Below, one piece after another: positions 26,653 through 36,900 of a stretch of DNA of 64,000 bases. This DNA comes from SBBG01 sp033717875 (GTDB lineage: Bacteria; Pseudomonadota; Gammaproteobacteria; Ga0077554; Ga007554), in contig JADDKJ010000003.1 of the NCBI GenBank assembly GCA_033717875.1, positions 41,726-105,725 of the forward strand, written 5' to 3'. The notes under the pieces were generated by a model that did no database searches, was not told where the DNA came from, and saw only the letters and a program-made list of their open reading frames with translations. Made by a program: the position numbers and the translations under genes. Position 1 is the stretch's first letter. Every line of letters starts with the position of its first letter.

Positions 26653-27534
26653 TCAGGATGTTCGTTGCACCGCGTGCCTGACAAGTTTCTTGTGCCGCTT
26701 TTTTTCGCGGCGCGCGGTTTGCCAGGCTATCCAGAGCTTGCGCAATGGCGTGAGCGAAATGCGGCGGTCGAAGAGATTGTAACCGTCGTCTTCGATTTCC
26801 TTGAGCGTGGCTTCATAAATGGCCGCCATGATCAGGCCGCTGCGTTGCGGGTGGCGATCGATCTCCGGCAAGTGGGCATAGGCTTGCTCATAATACTGGC
26901 GGGCGCGTTTCGCCTGAAACTTGAACAGTTCGCGCATATTGTCGGACATGCGGTGCGCCATGACATCTTCCGGTGTTACGCCGAAACGCTCCAGTTCATC
27001 GAGTGGCAGATAAATGCGGCCACGGTCGACATCTTCGCGGACATCGCGCAGGATGTTGGTGAGCTGGAACGCCATGCCCAGGTCGTGGGCGTATTTGAGT
27101 GTGCGCCGGTCCTGGTAGCCGAAGATTTCCACCGACATCAGCCCCACCATGCTCGCCACGCGGTGGCAGTAGAGGGCCAGATCCTTGAACGAAGGGTAGC
27201 CTTGGTGATCGAGGTCCATCTCCATGCCGTCGATGATTTCCAGGAAGTGTTCCAGGGGCAGGTTATAGGTGATCGCCGGTCCTTGCAGTGCCTGAGCGAC
27301 AGGGTGGCGTGGTGTGCCGTCAAAGATCCGTGCGGCTTCCTCGCGCCACCATTGGAGCTTGATGCGCGCCACGTTGGCGTCCTCGCATTCATCGACGACA
27401 TCATCCACCTCCCGGCAGAAGGCATACAGCGCCGTGATGGCCCGGCGTTGCGGCGGCGGCAGAAACAGGAAGCTGTAGTAGAAGCTCGAACCGCTTTTGG
27501 CGGTTTTATCCTGGCAATACTCGTCGGGGGTCAT
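26653..27534 (-). CDS. hpnD: Presqualene diphosphate synthase
   Basis: A 293-residue trans-isoprenyl diphosphate synthase that joins two farnesyl diphosphates to presqualene diphosphate. Aspartate-rich motifs DDVVDE and NILRDVREDVDRGRIYLP are both intact. The start MTPDEYCQ is the usual family start; an upstream in-frame TTG at 27567 would add 11 residues. It lies between hpnC and hpnE in one minus-strand operon. Confidence 0.93.
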   Translation of the reverse strand: MTPDEYCQDKTAKSGSSFYYSFLFLPPPQRRAITALYAFCREVDDVVDECEDANVARIKLQWWREEAARIFDGTPRHPVAQALQGPAITYNLPLEHFLEIIDGMEMDLDHQGYPSFKDLALYCHRVASMVGLMSVEIFGYQDRRTLKYAHDLGMAFQLTNILRDVREDVDRGRIYLPLDELERFGVTPEDVMAHRMSDNMRELFKFQAKRARQYYEQAYAHLPEIDRHPQRSGLIMAAIYEATLKEIEDDGYNLFDRRISLTPLRKLWIAWQTARREKKRHKKLVRHAVQRTS

Positions 27535-27583
27535 TGGCTGGTTGAAGAGTGGATGTGAAAAAGCCAATGATAGCAGATTCGGA

Positions 27584-28447
27584 TCAGACGGGAGTGCGCC
27601 AGAAAAGCGCGCCTCTCAACATCGCCAGCCAGTCCGTTACACCAAGACGCGGACGGGCGAAGGCATCGTCACGCCGTGCCTCCAGGGCGTTGAGCACGCG
27701 CAGGCCGCCGTGCAGCGTCAGGCGCAACTCGAAACCCATGCGGCCCGGCAACACCTTTCCCAGCGGCGCGCCCGACAGCAGCAAGCGCCGCGTACGCTCG
27801 ATCTGAAAATCCATCAAGGCGCGCATCGCCGCATCGGTGCGGCCATGACGAAGGTGATCTTCGCTGACGCCATAATTCACCATTTCCTCCTGCGGCAAGT
27901 AAATGCGGTTGTTTTCGCGATAGTCCTGGCTGAGATCCTGCCAGAAATTGATGAGTTGCAGGGCGCTGCATATCGCGTCCGAGTGGGCGAGGTTGACGGG
28001 TGTGGCAAGGTTGTAAAGATACAGCAGCAACCGCCCCACCGGATTGGCCGAATGGCGACAGTAGTACAGCACTTCTGCATAATTGGCATGGCGTTTCTTG
28101 GTCACATCCATGCGAAACGCGGTGAGCAGGTCATGGAAAAGGTCCATGGGCAGATCATGCCGGCGGATGATATCGGCCAACGCGACGAATACCGGGTCAT
28201 CGACCTTGTCGCCTGCCGCGATGGCGTCCAGTTGGGCGTCATAGGCATTGAGTTTTGCGATTCGGGTTGCGGGATCGAGATCGCCCTCGTCGGCGAAATC
28301 ATCCGCCGTGCGGGCGAAGGCGTAGATCACCGCGATCGGCTCACGAAGCCGTTTGGGCAGAAAGCGCGATGCGACGGGAAAATTTTCGTAATGGGATCGC
28401 GCCATGCGCAGGCAGTGCGCGTAGGCGTCGCGGAGCGTGTCAGTCAC
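27584..28447 (-). CDS. hpnC: Hydroxysqualene synthase
   Basis: A 287-residue squalene/phytoene synthase family enzyme that converts presqualene diphosphate to hydroxysqualene. The first Asp-rich site reads DDFADE and the second DLSQDYRENNRIYLP. The gene begins with GTG and is the first of the hpnCDE operon, which makes squalene for hopanoid synthesis. The cyclase gene shc is not in the window. The region upstream holds a MITE-like element, so the promoter must be close to 28450-28525. Confidence 0.92.
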   Translation of the reverse strand: MTDTLRDAYAHCLRMARSHYENFPVASRFLPKRLREPIAVIYAFARTADDFADEGDLDPATRIAKLNAYDAQLDAIAAGDKVDDPVFVALADIIRRHDLPMDLFHDLLTAFRMDVTKKRHANYAEVLYYCRHSANPVGRLLLYLYNLATPVNLAHSDAICSALQLINFWQDLSQDYRENNRIYLPQEEMVNYGVSEDHLRHGRTDAAMRALMDFQIERTRRLLLSGAPLGKVLPGRMGFELRLTLHGGLRVLNALEARRDDAFARPRLGVTDWLAMLRGALFWRTPV

Positions 28448-28525
28448 GGAAGCGAAGAGGACATTGGTTGTGCGAGTACCGTTATTCTAACAACCAGCGC
28501 AGGCTAAGGCCATGCGTATCATTCA

Positions 28526-28678
28526 GGGTGCTTCTATAAATTCGATCAAGACGCGAGGGCAAGACCCCCTGTTATAAAGGGGGGTGGCGAAAAAGCGGAG
28601 TGTACACGCAGTACATGAGCATTTTGAGACACTTTTCAACGCCGCCATCGCGGCTTCAGTGAATTTATAGAAATGCCC
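28526..28678. repeat. Long MITE-like inverted repeat
   Basis: Imperfect terminal inverted repeats (left GGGTGCTTCTATAAATTCG, right complement GGGCATTTCTATAAATTCA) bound 153 bp. Near the right end it carries GCCATCGCGG, shared with the 62 bp copy at 21623-21684. It sits between the hpnC start and the rmuC stop and carries no gene. Confidence 0.7.
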
Positions 28679-28679
28679 T

Positions 28680-29987
28680 TCAGTGTTTTTCCCCGGAGCC
28701 GGCATCGCTATAGGAGAACCCCGCACTGGTGTCTTCTTCAATGCTTCTCACCCCTTTTTCGATCTGTTCCAGCTCTTCTATCGGTTTGGGCGCGGAAATG
28801 CCCATTTCGGTGAATTTGCGCGCGCCGGGGATGACCTGGCGTTCGAAGGAGCCGACGGCCTTGTTGTAGTGATCCAGACTGTTGCCGAGGTGTTTTCCCA
28901 GGCGCGCGAGATGGCCGGTGAAGACGGAGAGACGCTTGTAGAGATCCACGCCCAAGTCGCGCACCTGTTCGGCGTTTTCGGCCAGCACCTGCTGCTGCCA
29001 GCCATACGCCACGGCGCGCAGCAGGGCAACGAAACTGGTGGGGGTGGCGAGAATCACTTTCTGGCGCAGAGCGTCTTCGAGCAGGTTGCGGTCGATATCG
29101 AGAGCCGCGCTGAGGAATTGATCGCCGGGAATGAACATCACCACGAAATCGGGGCTGCGCTTGAACTGGCTCCAATAGCTGCGCGCCGCCAGCTCGCGGA
29201 CACGGTCGCGCACCTTGCGCGCATGGCGTTCCAGATGCCAGCTGCGCACGTCTTCGGGGGCCTCGATGGCGCTCAGATAGGCGTCCAGCGGAGTTTTGGC
29301 GTCGACCACGATTTCGCGTCCGCCAGGCATGCGGACGATCATGTCGGGCCGGATGGCGCCTTCGGTGGTAGGCGTATGTTCCTGCTCATAGAAATCACAG
29401 TGTTCCACCATGCCGGCCAGTTCCGCCAGCCGTTTGAGGGTCATTTCCCCCCATTGGCCGCGTACCTCGGGGCGGCGCAGGGCTTGTACCAGATTGCGCG
29501 TTTCCTGGTGCAGGACTTGCTGGGTATGGGTCATGGTTTCCAGGTGTTTGGTGATCGAGCCGTAGGCCTCTTTACGCTCGTTTTCGATGTGACGTACCTG
29601 CTCCTCGGTTTTTTTCAGGGCATCCTTGATCGGCGTGAGCATGCCCTCGATGGCCTTTTCCTTCTTTTCCAGGTCGGCCTGCGCCAGAATCTGGAATTGT
29701 CCCAGATTTTCCTTGGCCAGCCGTAGAAATTCCTCGGAATTGCTCTTCATCGCCTGGGCGGAAGCGGCCGAGAAGTTCTGCATGAGCTGTTCCTTCGCCT
29801 TTTCGATGGTGGCGAGCTTGTCCTGTGTGGCCTGCCGCTCCAGTTCCAGTGTGGTGGCGAGCTCGGCGTTTCTTTTGGCGGTTTCGATGAGATGCCGCTG
29901 TGAGCGGTGATGGCCGATGAGCCAACCCAGCACGGCGGCGATCGCTGCGACGAAGATCAATGCGATGAAGAAGAAGATGTCGGTCAT
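28680..29987 (-). CDS. rmuC: DNA recombination protein RmuC
   Basis: A 435-residue protein with one N-terminal membrane segment (about residues 3-22), a long coiled coil (about 35-165) and the RmuC domain with GQWGEMTLKRLAELAGM and VVDAKTPLDAYLSA, the latter resembling a PD-(D/E)XK nuclease core. RmuC limits inversions at short inverted repeats in Escherichia coli. The ATG at 29987 removes a non-conserved 56-residue extension. The stop codon abuts a MITE-like repeat. Confidence 0.92.
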   Translation of the reverse strand: MTDIFFFIALIFVAAIAAVLGWLIGHHRSQRHLIETAKRNAELATTLELERQATQDKLATIEKAKEQLMQNFSAASAQAMKSNSEEFLRLAKENLGQFQILAQADLEKKEKAIEGMLTPIKDALKKTEEQVRHIENERKEAYGSITKHLETMTHTQQVLHQETRNLVQALRRPEVRGQWGEMTLKRLAELAGMVEHCDFYEQEHTPTTEGAIRPDMIVRMPGGREIVVDAKTPLDAYLSAIEAPEDVRSWHLERHARKVRDRVRELAARSYWSQFKRSPDFVVMFIPGDQFLSAALDIDRNLLEDALRQKVILATPTSFVALLRAVAYGWQQQVLAENAEQVRDLGVDLYKRLSVFTGHLARLGKHLGNSLDHYNKAVGSFERQVIPGARKFTEMGISAPKPIEELEQIEKGVRSIEEDTSAGFSYSDAGSGEKH

Positions 29988-30141
29988 GGTCGCGAATCGG
30001 TCATATATCCTCGGAGGATGGAGGATTCGGGTTTTGGTTTGGAACGGCCTGATTAACAGTATATCGGCAATATCTCGAAACTGTTTTAGGCCGGTTTCAA
30101 TGCCGTCAAATCCAAAAACGGATTGTGTGCTTCGCACGCCT

Positions 30142-30171
30142 GGCGGGTTACGCAAAAACCGCTAACCCGCC
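30142..30171. repeat. REP-like palindrome at the gph 3-prime end
   Basis: GGCGGGTTA and TAACCCGCC pair around a 12-base loop (CGCAAAAACCGC). The gph stop codon lies at the junction of loop and arm. This is the common GGCGGGTTA-type dispersed palindrome of proteobacteria; it may also terminate gph transcription. Confidence 0.6.
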
Positions 30172-30857
30172 CTGCATGGATTGCCGGCAAGGTCAGGATT
30201 CGAAATCCAGTCAAGAATTTCCAGCGGATGCCGGATCATGCCGTCCGCATCCCAGGCGTGTGGTTCATCCGCTTCGCCGATGTAACCGAACAATGCGGCA
30301 AGCGTTTTCATCCCGGCCCGCTTGCCTGCTTCGATGTCGCGCTGGGCATCGCCGATGTACAGGCATTGCCATGACTGGCTACCGGCGCGATGGCAGGCAT
30401 AGAGCATCGGCGCGGGATGCGGCTTGCGCTCCGGTGTGGTGTCGCCGCTCACGACGCAGGCGGCGCGGCTCGTCAGTCCAAGTTGCTCCATCAGCGGATC
30501 GGTCAGCCAGGCGGGTTTGTTGGTGACCACGCCCCAATTCATGCCGCGCTGTTCGATGATGTCCAGCACCTCGCCCATGCCGGGAAACAGCCGGGTCTCG
30601 CGCGCCAGGTGTTCGCGGTAGATATCGAGAAAACGCTGGCGCAACGCCGCGAAACGCGCGTCTTCCGCTTCGATGTCGAGGCCGAGCCGCACCAGCGCCG
30701 TGGCGCCGTGCGATACCACGGGTCGGATGGCGGAATAGGCCAGCGGGGCCAGGCCCTGTTCCTCGCGCACGCGGTTCAGGGCATAGGCCATGTCGGGCGC
30801 GGTATCGGCGAGGGTGCCGTCCAGGTCGAACAGCACGGTGTGTATTTGGTTTGGCAT
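30162..30857 (-). CDS. gph: Phosphoglycolate phosphatase
   Basis: A 231-residue HAD-superfamily phosphatase. Motif I FDLDGTLADTAPD with the nucleophile Asp, motif II VVTNKP, motif III lysine in ERKPHPAP and motif IV YIGDAQRDIEAG are visible. It removes phosphate from 2-phosphoglycolate formed by DNA repair or photorespiratory-type reactions. The ATG at 30857 overlaps the ubiG stop (TAATG), giving translational coupling; the ubiG-gph pair is common in betaproteobacteria. Confidence 0.9.
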   Translation of the reverse strand: MPNQIHTVLFDLDGTLADTAPDMAYALNRVREEQGLAPLAYSAIRPVVSHGATALVRLGLDIEAEDARFAALRQRFLDIYREHLARETRLFPGMGEVLDIIEQRGMNWGVVTNKPAWLTDPLMEQLGLTSRAACVVSGDTTPERKPHPAPMLYACHRAGSQSWQCLYIGDAQRDIEAGKRAGMKTLAALFGYIGEADEPHAWDADGMIRHPLEILDWISNPDLAGNPCRAG

Positions 30858-31570
30858 TAACTTGCGTCCTTCTCGCACCAGGCAAGATAGTTCACGTCGA
30901 TATCGCCGCCCAGCGAGTATTGCCTGGTGAGCGGGTTATAGCTCATGCCGGTCAGCTCGCGCAGTCTCAAACCCGCCGGGCGCATCCATTCGTCGAGCTC
31001 CGAGGGGCGGATGAACTTGGCGAAATCGTGCGTGCCTTTGGGCAATAGTTTCAGAAAATATTCCGCCCCGAGGATGGCCAGCAGATAGGCCTTGGGGGTG
31101 CGATTGAGGGTGGAAAAAAACACTTGGCCGCCGGGTTTGACCAGCCGCGCGCAGGCGGCGATCACCGAGGCCGGGTCGGACACGTGTTCCAGCATTTCCA
31201 TGCAGGTGACCACGTCGTAAGCAGCGGGCTGTTCTTCCGCGAATTGTTCGGCGGTGATCTGCCGGTAATCGACTTTCGCGCCGGATTCCAGCAGGTGCAG
31301 CCGGGCAACGGAGAGTGGCGCGCCGCCGGCGTCGATGCCCGTCACGGTGGCGCCTTTGAGCGCCATGCTTTCAGCCAGAATACCGCCGCCGCAGCCGACA
31401 TCCAGCACGCGCTTGCCCGCCACAGGCGCGCGCTGGTCGATATAGTCCAGACGCAGCGGATTGATGTCGTGCAGCGGCTTGAATTCACTGTGTGGATCCC
31501 ACCAGCGCGAGGCCAGTTGCTCGAACTTGGCGACCTCGCGGGAGTCGATGTTTTGAGCAGTGTGCGTCAT
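30857..31570 (-). CDS. ubiG: Ubiquinone biosynthesis O-methyltransferase
   Basis: A 237-residue class I methyltransferase acting at two O-methylation steps of ubiquinone synthesis. SAM motif I is VLDVGCGGGILAESMALKG; TCMEMLEHVSDP and NRTPKAYLLAILGAEYFLKLLPKGTH are typical of UbiG, the latter matching its membrane-contacting segment. It is the first gene of a coupled pair with gph. Confidence 0.95.
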   Translation of the reverse strand: MTHTAQNIDSREVAKFEQLASRWWDPHSEFKPLHDINPLRLDYIDQRAPVAGKRVLDVGCGGGILAESMALKGATVTGIDAGGAPLSVARLHLLESGAKVDYRQITAEQFAEEQPAAYDVVTCMEMLEHVSDPASVIAACARLVKPGGQVFFSTLNRTPKAYLLAILGAEYFLKLLPKGTHDFAKFIRPSELDEWMRPAGLRLRELTGMSYNPLTRQYSLGGDIDVNYLAWCEKDAS

Positions 31571-31669
31571 GTGTTTAGGATAGCACGGATAGGGATGGGC
31601 GGTAATGTGGCATGTCCTATGCTACTCTATTCTATCAGTCCGTCAAAAATTTCATGGGAAAAAAATGGC

Positions 31670-33049
31670 ATGAGCCTATGGCGCACCAAATCCATCGAAA
31701 AGGCGCTCGATACCAGTAATAACGGCGGTTTGCACCGGGCCTTGAGTGGCCTCGACCTCACGCTGCTGGGGATCGGCGCGGTGATCGGGGCAGGTATCTT
31801 TGTGCTGACCGGGGTGGCCGCCGCGACCAAGGCCGGACCCGCTCTCGCATTGTCGTTCGTTGTTTCGGGATTGGCGTGCATTTTCACCGCGCTGGTTTAT
31901 GCGGAGCTGGCCTCCGCCGTGCCGATTTCGGGCAGCGCCTATACTTACTCTTATGTCGCGCTCGGCGAGTTTATCGCCTGGATCATCGGCTGGAACCTGG
32001 TGCTGGAGTATGGCGTTTCCTCCGCCGCGGTGGCGATCGGCTGGTCGGGCTATTTCAATCGCATGCTGGAAGGGCTGGGGGCGGGATTGCCGGAAATGCT
32101 GCTCAAGGCACCCCATGAGGGGGGCTTGGTGAATCTGCCGGCCTTGTTGATCATCCTCCTGGTGAGTGTGATTCTGGCGATCGGTGTCAAGCACAGCAGC
32201 CGTTTCAACAACGCCATCGTGATGCTCAAGCTCGCTGTCATCGCGCTGTTCATCGTGGTGGCGATGGGCCATGTCGAGCCCGCCAACTGGCAGCCCTTCA
32301 TGCCCTTCGGCTGGGAGGGCGTGATGGGCGGCGCGGCGCTGATCTTTTTCGCCTACATCGGCTTCGATGCCGTATCCACCGCGGGCGAGGAGGCGCGCGA
32401 CCCGCAGCGCGATTTGCCGCGCGGCATCATCGCTTCGCTGGTCATCTGTACCATTATTTATATCGTGGTGGCGGCGTTGCTGACCGGTCTGGTGCCTTAC
32501 ACGGAGCTGAACGTCAAAGACCCGGTGGCCTTTGCCCTGACGCACGTTGGCGAACGGCTGGCGGCGAGCCTGATCTCGGTGGGCGCGATCGCCGGTCTCA
32601 CCTCGGTGTTGCTGGTGTTGCTGTACGGCCAGACCCGCATCTTTTTCGCCATGTCGCGTGATGGCCTGTTGCCGGCGGTATTCAGCCAGGTGCACGCCAA
32701 AACCCGCACTCCGGTGGTGATCATTCTCGCAACAGGAATGGCCGCCGCGCTGGTGGCCGGCTTCATGCCCATCGGACAAGTGGCGGAGTTGGCCAACATC
32801 GGCACGCTGTCCGCCTTCGTGCTGGTGTCGATCGGTGTGCTGGTGCTGCGCCGCACCCAGCCCGATCTCAAGCGTCCTTTCAAAACGCCGTTCATGCCCT
32901 GGACGCCGATTCTGGCCATCCTGTTTTGCACTTATCTCATCGCCAGCCTGGGTGCTGTGACGTGGTGGCGGTTTGTGATCTGGACGGCGATCGGCGTGGC
33001 GATCTATTTCGCCTATTCGCGCAAACGGAGTCATTTGGCCAAGGCGTGA
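31670..33049 (+). CDS. APC-family amino acid permease
   Basis: A 459-residue protein with about 12 membrane segments. The start is MSLWRTKSIEKAL, followed by LTLLGIGAVIGAGIFVLTG, the conserved first-helix GAVIGAGIF motif of the amino acid-polyamine-organocation superfamily; IFFAYIGFDAVSTAGEEARDPQ is the conserved sixth-helix region. It resembles the cationic amino acid transporter-like YhdG/YfnA group. The substrate is uncertain. It diverges from ubiG with 99 bp between starts. Confidence 0.85.
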   Translation: MSLWRTKSIEKALDTSNNGGLHRALSGLDLTLLGIGAVIGAGIFVLTGVAAATKAGPALALSFVVSGLACIFTALVYAELASAVPISGSAYTYSYVALGEFIAWIIGWNLVLEYGVSSAAVAIGWSGYFNRMLEGLGAGLPEMLLKAPHEGGLVNLPALLIILLVSVILAIGVKHSSRFNNAIVMLKLAVIALFIVVAMGHVEPANWQPFMPFGWEGVMGGAALIFFAYIGFDAVSTAGEEARDPQRDLPRGIIASLVICTIIYIVVAALLTGLVPYTELNVKDPVAFALTHVGERLAASLISVGAIAGLTSVLLVLLYGQTRIFFAMSRDGLLPAVFSQVHAKTRTPVVIILATGMAAALVAGFMPIGQVAELANIGTLSAFVLVSIGVLVLRRTQPDLKRPFKTPFMPWTPILAILFCTYLIASLGAVTWWRFVIWTAIGVAIYFAYSRKRSHLAKA

Positions 33050-33063
33050 GTTTTCGCCGCGAT

Positions 33064-33816
33064 CTATGCCGCTCGAGGTGGCGGGACGGCAATCACATCA
33101 CCCACCTTCAACCCCAATATCTCGTCCGCCCGCCCTTGATTGACGGCAATCTCGACCAGGCCGTTGGCATTTTCATACCAGAAACCCTGGCCCGGCGGGA
33201 CATCGGCAAACGTGCGCGCCTGGCGAAACATGTCGTTCCTGGCGATCAGAATGGCATCTGCTGACAGCGAAGTCGCGCGGATGCCCGTCATGGCGTTGCC
33301 GAAATGGTCGACGTAGACGACTTCGTACAGATCATCCGGCCATCCCGTCTCTATTCCCCAGGTCAGCGGTGCACCGGCCAGGAGATCATCGCTGGGCAGC
33401 GCGCCCAATGCCAGTTGCGCCGCCACCGGGGCGAACAGATCGCGGCCATGAAAGCTGGCGGACAGCCTTGGCGGACGCCAGCCGATCTGCCACCATTCGA
33501 CGTGTGAACCCCGCCGCGCCACGATATCGAACAAACCGTTGTCCGGGCCGACGAACCACCGGCCGCTGGCCCGCATCATGGCGGGACGCCGTTCCGCGCC
33601 GCCCACCCCCGGATCCACCACGCAGAGAAACACCGTGTCGAGCGGGAATTCTTCGGCATAGGCGGCCAGCAGATAGGCCGATGCCTTGGGGTTGCACGCG
33701 GGCGCATCGGAGAACAGATCGATGAGCGGCTTGTTTGACGCCTGCCGTGCGAGTATCGCCTTCATTTGCCCGATGTACGGCCCTTCCAGGCCAAAATCCG
33801 TGAATAGGACGATCAT
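33064..33816 (-). CDS. SAM hydroxide adenosyltransferase (DUF62)
   Basis: A 250-residue member of the DUF62/fluorinase-like superfamily, which hydrolyses S-adenosylmethionine to adenosine and methionine. The family start MIVLFTDFGLEGPYIGQMKA and VVDPGVGG, GPDNGLF, and HGRDLFAPVAA motifs are visible. The ATG at 33816 follows AAAGGTGA; longer starts are not favoured. It converges on the permease with a 14 bp gap and diverges from the giant regulator. Physiological role is poorly known. Confidence 0.88.
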   Translation of the reverse strand: MIVLFTDFGLEGPYIGQMKAILARQASNKPLIDLFSDAPACNPKASAYLLAAYAEEFPLDTVFLCVVDPGVGGAERRPAMMRASGRWFVGPDNGLFDIVARRGSHVEWWQIGWRPPRLSASFHGRDLFAPVAAQLALGALPSDDLLAGAPLTWGIETGWPDDLYEVVYVDHFGNAMTGIRATSLSADAILIARNDMFRQARTFADVPPGQGFWYENANGLVEIAVNQGRADEILGLKVGDVIAVPPPRAA

Positions 33817-33972
33817 AGGTTCACCTTTGGCGGATCGAGTTTTTGGTGTTATTCCCACTATACATGCGATTGCTGACTATGCCAGAATCTTCTGCGTATA
33901 AAAAATCTATAGGGTCGCATTACCAAAATCGCAAGAGCCAATGTGGAGATTGGTTCGCATGGGGGTTCCCTT

Positions 33973-36900
33973 ATGCCCAGGATCGTGCAGTCGACCGCTC
34001 TCGCGGCGCAGCCGTTTTCTCCCGCCAAGACCGCTCTGCCCCAAGGAGCGGGGATATGCCCGCGCGAGCGGCTGTTCTGTTTGCTCGATGAGCGCCATCA
34101 ATCTTCCTTGATCTGGATTTCCGGACCGGCGGGCGCCGGCAAAACTTCGCTGATATCCAGTTATGCGAAAGCGCGCGGTTTGCCCGTGCTGTGGTACCAG
34201 ATAGACGATCGCGACAGCGATCCCGCCAATTTTTTCTACTACCTGAGTCTGGCCGCGCAGAACCTCCATCCTTCCAGCAAGAACGCCTTGCCGTTACTGA
34301 GGGATGAATACCTGGCGGATCTTCCCGCCTATAGCAGGCGATATTTCAGCGATCTCTACAGTCGCGTGAAACCGCCGTTCCTGATGGTACTGGATGATTG
34401 TCATGAAATAGCGGATCAATCCGTTCTTTATCAGATCATACAGCACAGTCTCTCGGAGTTGCCCATGGGGGCGGTGGTGGTGATGGTTAGCCGTGGTTCT
34501 CCGCCCGCCTCGTTTGCCAGGCTGCGGCTCAACCGCAAAATGAAAGTCATCGACGCCGAAGCGCTGTGTTTGACGGTCGAGGAGCTGCGTGATCTTGCGG
34601 TGGTGGCGGGCAAGGAGCATGTCGATGAGAGCTGGCTGCGGGCGTTGCATGAAAAAACGCATGGCTGGGCGGCCGGAGCGGTCATGATGATCGAGTCCGC
34701 GAGAACGCATGCGGCCTTGTCGGCGGAGGTGGATCAAGCGTCTCTCGATGTTATTTATGCCTACTTTGCCAACGAGGTGTTCGCCAAGCTCAACCCGGAA
34801 ACCCAGGAGTTTTTATTGCAGACCGCCTTTTTTCCCAGCATGACCCTGGACATGGCGGCGCGGCTTACCGGCCGGCCGGACGCGGCGGCGATACTCTCGG
34901 ATGTGGGCTATAAACATTATTTCACCGAAATGCGCACCAGTACCGAGACGCTCTATCAATACCACGATCTGTTTCGCGGTTTTCTTTTGTCTCAAGCCCG
35001 GATGTCGTTTTCCGTGGCGCGCATGTCTGAAATTCAGCGCCGCGCCGCGCACATTCTGGAAAACACGGGGCATGTCGACGAAGCCATCGCGCTCTATCTT
35101 TCTCTGGCGGACTGGAATACCGCCACGGCGGCGATATTGAAATACGCCGCCGCATTGACGGTTCAAGGCCGCGCGCGGACCCTGGAAAGCTGGATACGCG
35201 CCTTGCCTCATGAGGTCATCGAGCGCACGCCGTACTTGTTGTATTGGCTGGGTAACTGCCGTTTGCCGTTCAGCATCGGCGAGGCGCGCGCCTTTTATGA
35301 AAAATCCTACGACCTTTTCAAGAAGCAGGAACACCCCGAGGGGGAATATCTGTCGTGGTCCGGCATCGTCGATACCTATCGCTACGAATGGGGCAACTTC
35401 ACTCCGCTGGATCGCCATATCATGGAGCTGGAAGGTTTGCTCGAGCGCTATCCCCGCTTTCCCTCGCTCGAAATCGAAATCCGTGTGCTGTCCAGTATGT
35501 TCGGCACGCTGATCTATCATCGGCCGTCTCACCCCATGTTTCCGGTATGGGAAGAGCGGCTGAGAACGCTGATGCAAGAGTGCGCCGACAGAAATCACCG
35601 GCTCATCATGAGCATCAACCTCTTGCCGTACTATTTCTGGACCGGAAAATTCGCCAAGGCCTGGCTGATTTTCAATGCCATGGACGAGGAGGTCGATGCG
35701 CCGGATGTGCCGCCCTTGATCCAGATCACCTGGCGTTTGCAGAAGGCCTTTTATCATTGGCTGACGGGCTCCACCGAAACGTGTTTCGCCGCCGTGGAAG
35801 AGGGCTGGAGAATCGTCACGCAATCCGGCGTGCATGTCAGGGACTACCTGCTGCTCGGGCAGGGTGCGTCGGGCGCGCTGGTGGCGGGCAATCTGCCATT
35901 GGCCGAAGAATACATACAGAGAATGGCGCCGGTGCTGAATGCAACGCGCATGCTCGATGTCGGTTATTATCATTACCAGGCTGCCTGGCTTGCGTTGTTG
36001 AAGGGCAACTTGCCACATGCGCTGGAACATGCCAAAACCGCGACGCAACTGGCGACGACGGCGGGCACGCCTTTTCCGCTTGCGCAGTGTCTTGCGGGTC
36101 TTGCGCAAATTCTCTTCGAGCATGGCCAAAACGCGAAAGCGCTGGCCCATCTCGCCCACGCCCGCCGTATCGGCCGCGGCATGAGCAGCGAGCTTATCGA
36201 ATATCACTGCCTGGCGCGCTTGGCATTGTATGCGCTGGATCGCGGAAAACGAGCGGTCGGTATTTCCCTGCTGCGCCGTGTCTGGGCGCTGCACAAAAAG
36301 ATGGGCAACGTCAGTCTGCCGTTCTGGTCGGCGCCGGGGATGGCCAGATTGTGCGCTTACGCCCTGGAGGCGGGCGTTGAAAGTGATCATGTCAAAGACT
36401 ATATACGGCGCCGGGATCTGGAATTTCCCGACGGCGCGCCTTCCACCGAACACTGGCCCTGGCCGTTGAAGATATACTCCTTGGGCCGTTTTCAGGTGCT
36501 CAGGAATGACGTGCCGATGCTCTTCAGCGGCAAGGCGCAGCGCAAGCCGCTGGAATTGCTGAAAGCCTTGCTGGCTTTTGGCGGCAGGGATGTTGGTGTC
36601 GACCAGCTTGCCGAGGCATTATGGCCCGATGCCGATGGCGATATCGCGCGGCAAGCCTTCAACACCACGCTGCACCGTTTGCGTAAACTGCTCGATCACG
36701 ACAAGGCGCTGTCGCTGCAAAGAGGACGGCTGTCGCTCGACGCGCGCCATTGCTGGGTGGATGCTTGGGTCTTGGGGCGCACTCTCGGGCAATTGCAAAG
36801 CCAGCCGTATGATGGCAAGTGTACCCGGGAGCTATTGGATAAAGCGTGCGGCTTGTATCAAGGGCCGTTTCTCCATCAGGAAGGCTGCGCCTGGGTTCTT

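Noticed and set aside
31676..33034. Minus-strand open frame of about 450 codons
   Set aside because: Antisense to the amino acid permease; composition is biased toward His, Arg and Gln, as expected of a shadow frame.
34813..36453. Minus-strand open frame of about 546 codons
   Set aside because: Antisense to the STAND/BTAD regulator, which has strong motifs; no start signal or domain on the antisense.
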